Source of the DNA: Oscillospiraceae bacterium
GTDB lineage: Bacteria > Bacillota > Clostridia > Oscillospirales > Oscillospiraceae
DNA length: 37,412 bases
Reading direction: 5' to 3'
Assembly (NCBI GenBank): GCA_902787755.1
Contig: CADAHL010000025.1
Span: 1-37,412 of the forward strand
Both the position numbers and the translations under genes were made by a program. Below the pieces are notes generated by a model. That model saw only the letters and a program-made list of their open reading frames with translations. It had not been told where the DNA came from and did not search any database. Of the stretch, positions 17,294 through 24,521 are shown piece by piece; the stretch's first letter is position 1; each line of letters opens with the position of its first letter.

Positions 17294-17669
17294 GGCCATG
17301 AGCTATGAGGAATATCTGGTCAAGCTGAAGAACGGCATCGTCACCCGGGACGGCAACTGCCCGGTGACCCCTTTGCTGCTCATGCTCCAGGGCCGGTGGA
17401 AATCCCAGCTGATGTACGAGATGTGCATCCATGATACCGTGCGCTTCGGCCAGCTCAAGAGGGACCTGCCCGGCATTACCAACACCATGCTGACCAAGGC
17501 CCTGCGGGAGCTGGAGGAGGACGGGCTCATCCACCGGGAGCAATTCAACGAGATCCCACCCCACGTGGAGTATTCCCTGACCGAGATGGGGCGGGACCTG
17601 CAGCCCGTGTTCTACGCCATCATGAACTGGGGCTTCCGGCACGAGAAGGAATTATATGGCAAACCCTGA
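17283..17669 (+). CDS. HxlR-family winged-helix transcriptional regulator
   Basis: The 128-residue regulator has a single winged helix-turn-helix of the HxlR type: CPVTPLLLMLQGRWKSQLMY, RFGQLKRDLPGITNTMLTKA (recognition region), LEEDGLIHREQFNEIPPHVE and YSLTEMGRDLQPV are all standard for the family. Members sense redox state, electrophiles or small molecules, and repress or activate neighbouring genes. GGAGG at 17270-17274 lies 8 nt before ATG 17283; an upstream GTG at 17274 overlaps that site and is less likely. The start lies inside sngC (11-nt overlap), so it is part of the same operon. HxlR is not one of the three named Shango components, so here it may autoregulate the operon or control the DUF5131 gene. 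CGG-rich arginine codons match sngABC. Confidence 0.85.
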   Translation: MSGEAMSYEEYLVKLKNGIVTRDGNCPVTPLLLMLQGRWKSQLMYEMCIHDTVRFGQLKRDLPGITNTMLTKALRELEEDGLIHREQFNEIPPHVEYSLTEMGRDLQPVFYAIMNWGFRHEKELYGKP

Positions 17670-17680
17670 GGTGATGACCC

Positions 17681-18556
17681 TTGCATGATATCTGGAATCC
17701 CTGGCACGGCTGCGTCCGATGCAGCGAAGGCTGCCAGAACTGTTATATGTACTTCCTGGACGCCCAGCGTGGCAAGGACGGCGGCGAGATCTACCGCACC
17801 AAGGCGGGCTTCCGCTATCCCCTGTCCCGGGACCGGGAGGGACGGTACAAAATCAAAAGCGGCGAAATGCTCCGGGTCTGCATGACCTCCGACTTCTTTC
17901 TGCCGGAGGCCGACGCCTGGCGTCAGGAGGCCTGGGACATCATCCGCCAACGGCCGGACGTGAAGTTCTTCCTGCTGACCAAGCGGCCCCAGCGGGTGGC
18001 AGACCAGCTCCCCGACGACTGGGGCGAGGGCTGGGAGAACGTGATGTTCAACGTCACCTGCGAGAACCAGCGCCGGGCCGACGAGCGGATCCCCCTTCTC
18101 CTGTCCCTGCCCTTCAAGCACAAGGGCATCATGTGCGCGCCCTTCATCGGGCCGGTGAGCATCGAACAATACCTGCCCGAAGGTCAGATCGAGCAGGTGC
18201 TGTGCGACGGGGAGAATTACGGCGGGGCCCGGCCCTGCCGCTACGAGTGGGTCAAGGCCCTGCACGATGAGTGTGCGGCCCACAACGTGACCTTCGTCTT
18301 CTGCGGCACCGGCCGGCGCTTCGTGAAGGACGGAAAGACCTATCACCTGGAGGGAAGCGTTCAGTCCGAGCAGGCCCGCAAATCCGGGCTGAGCTTCCTG
18401 GGCAGGCCCATGGACTTCAAGCTCTGCGATACCTGGGGCTGTCCCATCCCGAAGGAGGAGCTGTACGTGCCCCGATACGGCTCCCGGTGCGAAAAATGCG
18501 GCATGCAGCTCATCTGCAACGGCTGCAGTCAATGCGGCAAATGCGGGGAAGTCTGA
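17681..18556 (+). CDS. DUF5131 (phage Gp37/Gp68-type) radical-SAM-like protein
   Basis: The 291-residue protein belongs to the DUF5131 family, found in phages and defence-type loci. HDIWNPWHGCVRCSEGCQNC begins at residue 2 and holds Cys14-x3-Cys18-x2-Cys21, the canonical radical-SAM [4Fe-4S] triad, plus Cys11. LLTKRPQR and NVMFNVTCENQRRADERIPL are family-conserved. The C-terminus has six cysteines (270, 273, 279, 282, 285, 288), suggesting a second cluster or a zinc knuckle. The only usable start is TTG at 17681: an in-frame stop at 17675-17677 rules out an upstream one, and GAGGTGAT at 17668-17675 is a strong ribosome binding site. It lies 11 nt after hxlR in the Shango-like operon. The reaction and substrate are unknown; a nucleotide or RNA modification role is speculation. 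Confidence 0.85.
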   Translation: MHDIWNPWHGCVRCSEGCQNCYMYFLDAQRGKDGGEIYRTKAGFRYPLSRDREGRYKIKSGEMLRVCMTSDFFLPEADAWRQEAWDIIRQRPDVKFFLLTKRPQRVADQLPDDWGEGWENVMFNVTCENQRRADERIPLLLSLPFKHKGIMCAPFIGPVSIEQYLPEGQIEQVLCDGENYGGARPCRYEWVKALHDECAAHNVTFVFCGTGRRFVKDGKTYHLEGSVQSEQARKSGLSFLGRPMDFKLCDTWGCPIPKEELYVPRYGSRCEKCGMQLICNGCSQCGKCGEV

Positions 18557-18581
18557 GCTCCGCAGCCTCTCCCGACAACGA

Positions 18582-18629
18582 AAAAAGGCGGCTCCGACCG
18601 GCACACAGCCGGGTCCGAGCCGCCTTTTT
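18582..18629. terminator. Bidirectional terminator between the Shango-like operon and ydcF
   Basis: A perfect 13-bp stem, AAAAAGGCGGCTC (18582-18594) with GAGCCGCCTTTTT (18617-18629), plus an inner CCGG/CCGG stem, has T runs in both directions. It lies 25 nt after the DUF5131 stop and 24 nt from the convergent ydcF stop. Confidence 0.92.
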
Positions 18630-18652
18630 CTGTTTCTTCGGTTTTTCCCCGC

Positions 18653-19684
18653 TCAGCCCGCGATCAGCACGTACAGGATGGGGCCGATAAACACCGCATA
18701 TCCCAACAGGGACCAGATCAGAAACCGACGGGTCAGGAAGATGGCGATAAACTCCCGGATCAGGGCAGAGGGCCAATAGTACAGGGCCACATCCGCGCCG
18801 ATGCCGGTACACTTCAGGCCCGCTTCCCGGGCCAGGCGCAGGCAGCGGTACACATGATAGTTGCTGGACACCAGCGCCGTCCTCTTCCGGCCCGGCCGGG
18901 CATCAATGATCTCCTTGGAATACAGAAGGTTTTCCCGGGTGGTTTTGGACCGGTCCTCCGGCAGGATGCACTCCTCGGGGATCCCGTGCTCCAGCAGGTA
19001 CTTCTTCATGGCCTCCGCCTCGCTGAGCTTCTCGTCGTCGCCCTGTCCGCCGCTGGGGATGAGGATGGGCTTCCGCCGACATTTTCGCCAGATCTGGATG
19101 GCCTTGTCCACCCGGTTGGAGAGGAGCTTTGTCATCCGTTCTCCCCCGGCCAGACCGCAGCCGTGGATGATCACATAGTCGAAATTCATCCTGTGCGGCA
19201 TGATCTGGATAAACACCGTGTAGATGACGAAGCTCAGCACCAGAGAGCTGAAATAGAACACCGTAAAGGTAATGGCCAGAAACCAGGGCTCCGGCCGCCC
19301 TAGGCCGCTGAAATCCCGCAGCCCCAGCACATAGGCCACCGCCGCCAGCTCCCCCAGCCCCACCACGAGGCCCAGTGCCAGAGACAGCAGGTGGGCGGGG
19401 CTCAGGCCTTCCCGGCGGATCAGCTGGATCCCGTTGAGGATCAGCAGCACCGGCGCCAGCAGAAGGCCCAGCAGAATGAGCAGGACGCCGGCCAGCAGGA
19501 TCCAGGGACCGATCCTGTCCCCGAACAGTCCGGCCACAAACACCAGGGTGACCAGCAGGGCTCCCAGCAAAAGGAAGCTGTTCAGATACCGCTGGGGCCG
19601 GAGCAGCGCGCACAGGATCGTCACGACCCAGACCCCGGCAAACACGGGGCCCATGGTCCGAAGAAATTCCGACAGTTCCGTCAT
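18653..19684 (-). CDS. YdcF/ElyC-family (DUF218) membrane protein
   Basis: The 343-residue protein has about five hydrophobic helices in the first 165 residues (for example LNSFLLLGALLVTLVFVAG and WILLAGVLLILLGLLLAPVL). A DUF218 domain follows at about 168-300, with VIIHGCGLAGGERMTKLL, PILIPSGGQGDDEKLSEAEAM, EDRSKTTRENL and ALVSSNYHVYRCLRLAREAG. A last membrane segment closes the protein. DUF218 proteins such as ElyC, SanA and YdcF act in envelope homeostasis and bind S-adenosylmethionine in YdcF; the reaction in Firmicutes is unknown. It starts 13 nt after the cyclase gene stop, with a GAGGGG site overlapping that stop, so it is the second gene of the operon. It ends at a shared terminator. 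Confidence 0.87.
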   Translation of the reverse strand: MTELSEFLRTMGPVFAGVWVVTILCALLRPQRYLNSFLLLGALLVTLVFVAGLFGDRIGPWILLAGVLLILLGLLLAPVLLILNGIQLIRREGLSPAHLLSLALGLVVGLGELAAVAYVLGLRDFSGLGRPEPWFLAITFTVFYFSSLVLSFVIYTVFIQIMPHRMNFDYVIIHGCGLAGGERMTKLLSNRVDKAIQIWRKCRRKPILIPSGGQGDDEKLSEAEAMKKYLLEHGIPEECILPEDRSKTTRENLLYSKEIIDARPGRKRTALVSSNYHVYRCLRLAREAGLKCTGIGADVALYYWPSALIREFIAIFLTRRFLIWSLLGYAVFIGPILYVLIAG

Positions 19685-19697
19685 TCGCTTCCGCCCC

Positions 19698-20291
19698 TCA
19701 TTTCCGGATCAGGGTAGCGCGGCAGGGCGCTCCCTCCGCGCCTGCCAGATTCAAGGGCGCCGCGTGCAGGAAGCAGGCTCCCTCTTCCACCGCCCCCAGC
19801 CGGATCCCCTCCAGCAGAACGACCCCGGCGCCCAGCAGGATGAGATGCACCTGCATCGGGGCCTCCTCCGGTCCCACGGTCTGGGATTCGTTTCCAAAGA
19901 GCCGGATCCCTCCGGCCGCGAAGACCCGGGCCCCTTCCTCGGTCAGGAAGGCTTTCCCCTTTACGAGGATCCGTTCCTCCGTCCCGGGCCGGCGCTCCCG
20001 CGCCTCGCGCAGGATCCGCCCGGCGTCCTCCGCCAGGATCGGCCCCTCATGCTCCGCCACCCAGGCCGGCCCCACAAAGCTCTCCAGCGGCAGCTGATCG
20101 ATGCTCTTCCCCTCCCGGAGGAAGTGCAGCGGCGCGTCCACGTGAGTACCGTTGTGGGCGCACATAAAGAACGCGCTCAGATTGCAGTTCTCGCCGTCCT
20201 CCATCCTCTTCAGAGTCTTCCGCTCCGGTTTCGGATTCCCGGGAAAGACCGCACAGGAGAACAGCTCCTGGGAGATATCATAAATCTTCAT
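19698..20291 (-). CDS. Cyclase-family metal hydrolase (kynurenine-formamidase-like)
   Basis: The 197-residue protein of the cyclase family (KynB-like fold) carries the metal-binding signature HNGTHVDAPLHF at 46-57 (HxGTHxDxP). The family hydrolyses N-formylkynurenine, isatin or other cyclic or amide substrates using Mn or Zn. MKIYDISQELFSCAVFPGNP at the N-terminus is characteristic of the small clostridial members. The substrate cannot be deduced; no tryptophan-degradation genes are nearby. An AAGGAAG-type site precedes the ATG at 20291. It is the first gene of a two-gene minus-strand operon with the DUF218 protein, with a clear promoter at 20373-20401. Confidence 0.85.
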   Translation of the reverse strand: MKIYDISQELFSCAVFPGNPKPERKTLKRMEDGENCNLSAFFMCAHNGTHVDAPLHFLREGKSIDQLPLESFVGPAWVAEHEGPILAEDAGRILREARERRPGTEERILVKGKAFLTEEGARVFAAGGIRLFGNESQTVGPEEAPMQVHLILLGAGVVLLEGIRLGAVEEGACFLHAAPLNLAGAEGAPCRATLIRK

Positions 20292-20372
20292 CTTTTTCCA
20301 CTTCCTTGTCGAAATCGCTCTCTCCGCTCCCTGCCGTCCCGGGCTGTCGACGGCCCGGGGGGCGGCGTCTCC

Positions 20373-20401
20373 AGTATAGGCGGGAGGGCCCTTCCCGTCA
20401 A
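20373..20401 (-). promoter_or_regulatory. Near-consensus promoter of the cyclase-DUF218 operon
   Basis: On the minus strand TTGACG (20401-20396) and TATACT (20378-20373) are separated by exactly 17 bp, about 80 nt before the cyclase start. The spacer contains the palindrome GGGCCC flanked by AAG/CTC arms. This is the best sigma-A-type match seen in the window. Confidence 0.75.
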
Positions 20402-20500
20402 GAACCGATCGGGCGGATCGCCCCGGCCTGAGCCGGGCCCGGCCGCCCGGGCCCCTCTCCCTACTGTACGCAAAGGGCGCGCGGATCTGCGGGATCGCGC

Positions 20501-20749
20501 TTGATAGGCGCGCTTCCCTTCTATTACTTCGGCGAGGCCTTCTGCGCCGCGCTCCCGGAATACGAGGCTCTGTACCCGGCGATCCTGTACTATGCCTTTC
20601 GGGAGCTGAAGGACGATTCCGGGCTTGGGATCGCCATCTGTGACGGGAACGCCGGAGAGATCGAGGCGCCGCAGGCGTTGGCAAAGCCGAGCGCATCGGC
20701 GTGGGAGGCGCCCCGGAGGATCTCGGAGGCAAAGCCGGCTTTGTACTAA
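20501..20749 (+). pseudogene. Acetyltransferase-like (GNAT) fragment
   Basis: An open frame contains ALPFYYFGEAFCAALPEYEA, then LYPAILYYAFRELKDDSGLG and IAICDGNAGEIEAPQAL. This looks like the acetyl-CoA-binding and C-terminal part of a GNAT-type N-acetyltransferase, followed by a run without recognisable pattern from about 20675. There is no ribosome binding site or plausible start, and the N-terminal half of a GNAT is missing. It is probably a decayed gene. The rest of the gap (20292-20500 and 20750-20818) holds the promoter above, a candidate -10 element, and nothing else recognisable. Confidence 0.4.
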
Positions 20750-20771
20750 TCCTCCCAGGGGGGAAGATGTG

Positions 20772-20777
20772 TATAAT
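20772..20777 (+). promoter_or_regulatory. Candidate -10 element of the dehydrogenase gene
   Basis: TATAAT lies 41 nt before the start codon of the dehydrogenase. A TTGTAC at 20741-20746 is too far away (25 bp) to be a good -35, so the promoter is incomplete or activator-dependent. Confidence 0.4.
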
Positions 20778-20818
20778 GATGGCACAGAATCACAGAAATC
20801 AGGACGGAGAGGATCACG

Positions 20819-21784
20819 ATGAAATTTACGAGAGCATGTCTGGTCGCGCCGAGAAAGTTCGGCTTTTTTGAAGTGGACGAGGAGCCGGGAGAAGGACAGG
20901 TCCTGCTGAAGATCGCAAGCTGCGGGCTGTGCAACTGGGAGCTGAACTTCTGGGACGGAAACATGAAGCTGGGCGAGTATCCCATGAAGCTGGGCCATGA
21001 ATTTGCCGGTGAGGTGGTCAAGCTCGGCCCGGGCGTCAAGCGTCTGAAGGTGGGCGATCGCGTCAGCGCGATCCCCGACGGCCTGAACTTCGGCGGCTTT
21101 GCCCAGTACCGGGTGACCAGTGAAAAGGAGTGCCAGCTGCTGGCTCCCGGGATCGACCCGGTTTACGCCCTGGGTGAGCCGCAGAAGTGCGTGATGACCG
21201 TGCTGCGGGCTACCGCGCCCGAGCCGGGAGACTTCGGCGTGGTTCTGGGCGTGGGCCCCATGGGCATGTGGTGCGTCCAGACCCTGGCGGGCAAGTCTCT
21301 GGCCGGGCTGATCGCCATCGACATCGACGACGCCAAGCTGGCGATGGCAAAGCAGTTTGGCGCGACCCACGTCATCAACAGCAAAACCGAGGACGCCCAG
21401 GCGCGGATCCGGGAGATCACCGACGGCCACATGGCGGACTTTGTGATCGAAGGGACCGGCATCAACGCGGTGTTCAACGCGGCTCAGGACTATCTGCGCG
21501 CAGGCCGGGGGCGTCTCATTCTGATGAGCAGCCACCACGACAGCGGCGAATTTGATTTTCGCAAGGCCATCGACCTCTGCGCCGAGATCATCGTCCCCCA
21601 TCCCGGTTTCTCTCAGGATCCCTGGGACGATTTCCGCCGGACCGTGCAGCTGATCAACAACGGGACCTTTGTGACCAAGCCTCTCGTGACCCATGAGTTC
21701 AAGCTCAGCGAGATTGAAAAGGCCTTCGACATGCTGGAGCACAAACCGGCCGGCTTCAACAAGGGCATTGTGATCCCGGACTGA
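20819..21784 (+). CDS. Medium-chain zinc-type dehydrogenase (sugar/polyol-like)
   Basis: The 321-residue MDR-superfamily oxidoreductase binds NAD(P) through a Rossmann domain with GVGPMG at 144-149 and an acidic residue at the end of beta-2 (IAIDIDD). The N-terminal catalytic domain has SCGLCNWELNFWDG (34-47) and GHEFAGEVVKLGPGVKRLKV (59-78). Cys35 or Cys38 and the His60-Glu61 pair are candidate catalytic zinc ligands, but the four-cysteine structural-zinc lobe is absent, so it is a short variant. Enzymes of this kind oxidise sugar alcohols, threonine or related alcohols; the exact substrate is unknown, though the neighbouring glycosidases suggest a sugar derivative. The gene stands alone, with a GAGAGG ribosome binding site and its own terminator. 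Confidence 0.85.
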   Translation: MKFTRACLVAPRKFGFFEVDEEPGEGQVLLKIASCGLCNWELNFWDGNMKLGEYPMKLGHEFAGEVVKLGPGVKRLKVGDRVSAIPDGLNFGGFAQYRVTSEKECQLLAPGIDPVYALGEPQKCVMTVLRATAPEPGDFGVVLGVGPMGMWCVQTLAGKSLAGLIAIDIDDAKLAMAKQFGATHVINSKTEDAQARIREITDGHMADFVIEGTGINAVFNAAQDYLRAGRGRLILMSSHHDSGEFDFRKAIDLCAEIIVPHPGFSQDPWDDFRRTVQLINNGTFVTKPLVTHEFKLSEIEKAFDMLEHKPAGFNKGIVIPD

Positions 21785-21797
21785 TCCGCTTCAATAG

Positions 21798-21843
21798 AAA
21801 AGCCTTTCATCCCGAGCGCGAGCTCAGAATGAAAGGCTTTTTT
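21798..21843. terminator. Bidirectional terminator between the dehydrogenase and the sugar transporter
   Basis: A perfect 13-bp stem, AAAAGCCTTTCAT (21798-21810) with ATGAAAGGCTTTT (21829-21841), is followed by a T run. It lies 13 nt after the dehydrogenase stop and 15 nt from the convergent transporter stop. Confidence 0.9.
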
Positions 21844-21858
21844 CATATTACATTGTGC

Positions 21859-23352
21859 TTACTGCTGCGCGGCCTTACGCTCCGCGATGATTCGCTGATC
21901 CTCCCGGATGCCCTTCTCCACCGTCAGGAACAGAAGGATCACCGCCAGGATGAGCTGGGCGGGGATCTCAAAGCCCAGGAAGAAGAAGCTGGCCACCGAG
22001 CGGGGGGCAAAGACGCCCCCGTCATAGAAGAGGTTGAAGAACGCGATGGCAAGGCCGTTGACCACGGTAAGGATCGTGCTGTACACCGACATGGATACGC
22101 CGTCCACCCGGGTTCCGAAGCGCGCCTCCAGATGGTCAAGCACATCGGCGAAGAGCGCCATCATGATATAGGCCCCGGGGATGGAGGAGAAGCCCTTCAC
22201 CACCTGCCCGATGAGCAGGATCCAGATATTTCCGGGCCCGAGCAGACAGATGATACTGCCCAGCACCGAAAGGATGCAGCCGAGGATCATAAAATTCCGC
22301 TTGCCCATCTTGTTGGCCACCGGCCAGGCAAAGAGCATGCCCGCCGCCAGCGGCACGCCGCCGACCAGCGCCACCAGGGCCTGTACATTGTCCGCCGCCA
22401 CCGTATAGCCGAGCAAATGTACCCCCTCGGTATAGAACTCATGGCAGAAAATGTTGAACACGTAGCCGCCCTTGAACATGACGCCCATCTGGTAGAGGGC
22501 ATAGAACACCATGACGATCCACCAGAATTTGTCGCTGGCCGCGTTTTTGAGCTGCACGGCGCTGGGGACCGGCTCCTTCTCCTCGGGGGCGAGATCCGCG
22601 GAGATATCCTCCTCGGTGATGCGCTCTCGGGTATAGCGGTATTCCAGCAGGCAGCCGATGAACGCAAGCACCGCGAAGATCCCCATGACCGTCTGCCAGC
22701 GGTTCTGCACGATCATCTGTCCCACGTCCACGCCGTCCAGCACCCGGGGCGCGCTGTTGATCCAGCTGAGCACCACGGGCATCAGGATGCTGGAAATGAG
22801 CCCGTTCCCGGCTACGGCGGGGATGTTCGCCACCACCGAGAGCTTGCCGCGCTGATCCAGATTTCTGGTGGAGAGCGACACCATCAGGTAGTGCGCGTTG
22901 CTGTAAACCGGGTTTGCCACGGCGGCGAAGATATTGTAGGTGATCGCCATCCAGGCCAGGCGGAAGCCCAGGCTCAGATACGGGATCAGGAACATCACCA
23001 TGCCCGACAACAGCAGGAGCGGCGCGGCGGTGAAGAGCAGCGGGCGCGCCTTTCCCTGGCGGGTCTGGGTCCGGCCCAGGATCACGCCGACAATGATATT
23101 CGCCAACGCCATGGGGATGACGGAGATCAGGGGCAGGAGCACCAGAAAGGACGAGGCCCTGCTCAGGATATCGTCATAGGTGCGGTAGAAGGTCAGATAG
23201 TAGGTGCTGATGACCGTGGTCATGGCCAGCACCAGGAAAGGGCCCAGGAAGTAGCCGAAGATCATTTCGCTGAGCGTCACATCCGAGGAACGGATGCGCG
23301 AATCCATGACCGGAAGGTCCCACAGCTTCAGTCTTTGTCTGGTTTCGTTCAT
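21859..23352 (-). CDS. GPH-type (MFS) glycoside:cation symporter
   Basis: The 497-residue integral membrane protein of the glycoside-pentoside-hexuronide family would import oligosaccharides or glycosides with Na+ or H+. About twelve hydrophobic segments are visible, with a cytoplasmic loop near the middle rich in acidic residues (ERITEEDISADLAPEEKEP). The N-terminal MIFGYFLGPFLVLAMTTVIS and the ILGRTQTRQGKARP loop fit the family's conserved loop 2-3, and ADVLDHLEARFGTRVDGVSM is a typical late conserved loop. The ATG at 23352 starts 2 nt after the GH5 stop, with AAGGA about 12 nt upstream; a longer in-frame extension overlaps GH5 and is rejected. The pairing suggests it imports the substrate or product of the GH5/GH3 enzymes. 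Confidence 0.88.
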   Translation of the reverse strand: MNETRQRLKLWDLPVMDSRIRSSDVTLSEMIFGYFLGPFLVLAMTTVISTYYLTFYRTYDDILSRASSFLVLLPLISVIPMALANIIVGVILGRTQTRQGKARPLLFTAAPLLLLSGMVMFLIPYLSLGFRLAWMAITYNIFAAVANPVYSNAHYLMVSLSTRNLDQRGKLSVVANIPAVAGNGLISSILMPVVLSWINSAPRVLDGVDVGQMIVQNRWQTVMGIFAVLAFIGCLLEYRYTRERITEEDISADLAPEEKEPVPSAVQLKNAASDKFWWIVMVFYALYQMGVMFKGGYVFNIFCHEFYTEGVHLLGYTVAADNVQALVALVGGVPLAAGMLFAWPVANKMGKRNFMILGCILSVLGSIICLLGPGNIWILLIGQVVKGFSSIPGAYIMMALFADVLDHLEARFGTRVDGVSMSVYSTILTVVNGLAIAFFNLFYDGGVFAPRSVASFFFLGFEIPAQLILAVILLFLTVEKGIREDQRIIAERKAAQQ

Positions 23353-23354
23353 GT

Positions 23355-24467
23355 TCAGAAGTCCTTCGGATCCAGCCAGCCGTTTTTCAGGCAGCGGCTC
23401 AGATCCCAGCTCTGCTTCCAGGTTTCGTCCGTAGGCGCCTCGCGGTCGCGCAGAAGCTGATAGTTCCAGTAGAACCAGCCCGCCGTCTCCCGCCAGGCGT
23501 CCAGCTCGATCTTGGCGATCTCGCGGTAGCGCGCAGCGCAGAGCTCCTTGTCCGCGTAGACCTTGTCCGCGTACTTGTTGCAGATGCACCATTCGCCGGC
23601 AATGACGGGGATATCCTTCTGGGCGGTGCGGATCTGGCTCATGACGCCCGCCAGATACAGCTTGTACACCCAGGGGCGCGGAATGGGCACAAAGTTCTCC
23701 ATGGCGAAGATATAGGGGTGCGTATCCAGCGCGACGTTGGTGAACTTTGCTTCCCGGAAGAATTTGTTCCAGGAGGTGCAGCGGAAGCCGTCGTGGAACA
23801 CCACGGTTTTTTCCTCGCCCATATGCTTGCGGACGCGGGCATAGGCTCTGGTGTAGAAGTCCCGCAGGAAGGGCAGCGGCACATAGCCGGAGCCCTTGGC
23901 CTCTTCCTTGTCCACGGCTTTGCCGGTGGAGGGCGCGGTGAGATAGACGATCCAGCTGATGGGCTCGTTGAGTACCTCGATGCCGAACAGGCCCGGACGC
24001 TTTCCGTAGCGCTCCGCCAGGCGTTCCAGCACGGTGAGGGCAAATTCCACCTCCTCCGGATGCTTGTACCAGTGGCAGACGCCGGTGAGGCCGCCGTTGT
24101 CGTAGCCGTTCTGGCTGTAGGGTACCGTGTGCAGATCCAGAAGGATCTGCAGGCCGTACTTCTCGGCCCAGTCGAAGGCTTTGTCGATCCACTCCACACA
24201 GCCGACGAAGGGAGGCCGATCACCAAAGGTGAAGTACGGTACCGGCAGGCGGACCGTGTTCAGTCCGTGTTCGCTGATAAACTTGAAGTCCTCTTCGGTC
24301 ACATAGGTATCCCGGTGCTTCTTGATGACGGCGGCGAACTCTTCGGCGGGCAGCTTCCGGCTCAGCCAGGTCTCGTCCTCGGTATGGGTGCTTTCAAACA
24401 GATCCGGCTTCATCCATTTTTCCAAAACGAGCCAGTTGCCCAGATTGGTTCCTCGAATCGCTTTCAA
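23355..24467 (-). CDS. GH5-type exo/endo beta-glucanase
   Basis: The 370-residue TIM-barrel enzyme has no signal peptide. RGTNLGNWLVLEKWMKP (5-21) is the opening of GH5 exo-beta-1,3-glucanase-like enzymes. HGLNTVRLPVPYF, LDLHTVPYSQNGYDNGG, EVLNEP with acid/base Glu168, and IAGEWC with nucleophile Glu292 complete the active site. It probably hydrolyses beta-1,3- or mixed-linkage glucan oligosaccharides in the cytoplasm. The start codon is TTG at 24467: the ATG 11 nt upstream is out of frame, and AGGAGA (24480-24475) is well placed for TTG. It is cotranscribed with the transporter and separated from the upstream membrane protein gene by a hairpin. Confidence 0.86.
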   Translation of the reverse strand: MKAIRGTNLGNWLVLEKWMKPDLFESTHTEDETWLSRKLPAEEFAAVIKKHRDTYVTEEDFKFISEHGLNTVRLPVPYFTFGDRPPFVGCVEWIDKAFDWAEKYGLQILLDLHTVPYSQNGYDNGGLTGVCHWYKHPEEVEFALTVLERLAERYGKRPGLFGIEVLNEPISWIVYLTAPSTGKAVDKEEAKGSGYVPLPFLRDFYTRAYARVRKHMGEEKTVVFHDGFRCTSWNKFFREAKFTNVALDTHPYIFAMENFVPIPRPWVYKLYLAGVMSQIRTAQKDIPVIAGEWCICNKYADKVYADKELCAARYREIAKIELDAWRETAGWFYWNYQLLRDREAPTDETWKQSWDLSRCLKNGWLDPKDF

Positions 24468-24485
24468 ACTACCATCTCCTTTCGG

Positions 24486-24513
24486 AAAAAGGCGCGGCAG
24501 AGCCGCGCCTTTT
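24486..24513 (-). terminator. Hairpin with T run between the repeat protein and GH5
   Basis: On the minus strand AAAAGGCGCGG pairs with CCGCGCCTTTT around a 5-nt loop, followed by a T run ending at about 24486. It lies 8 nt after the stop of the upstream gene and only about 5 nt before the GH5 ribosome binding site, so there is no room for a promoter after it. GH5 expression must come from read-through or from a promoter inside the upstream gene. Confidence 0.75.
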
Positions 24514-24521
24514 CACTTGTT

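Noticed and set aside
23353-24192. N-terminal extension of the sugar transporter to 777 residues
   Set aside because: The extension is out-of-frame GH5 sequence. The ATG at 23352 has a ribosome binding site and begins a normal GPH transporter.
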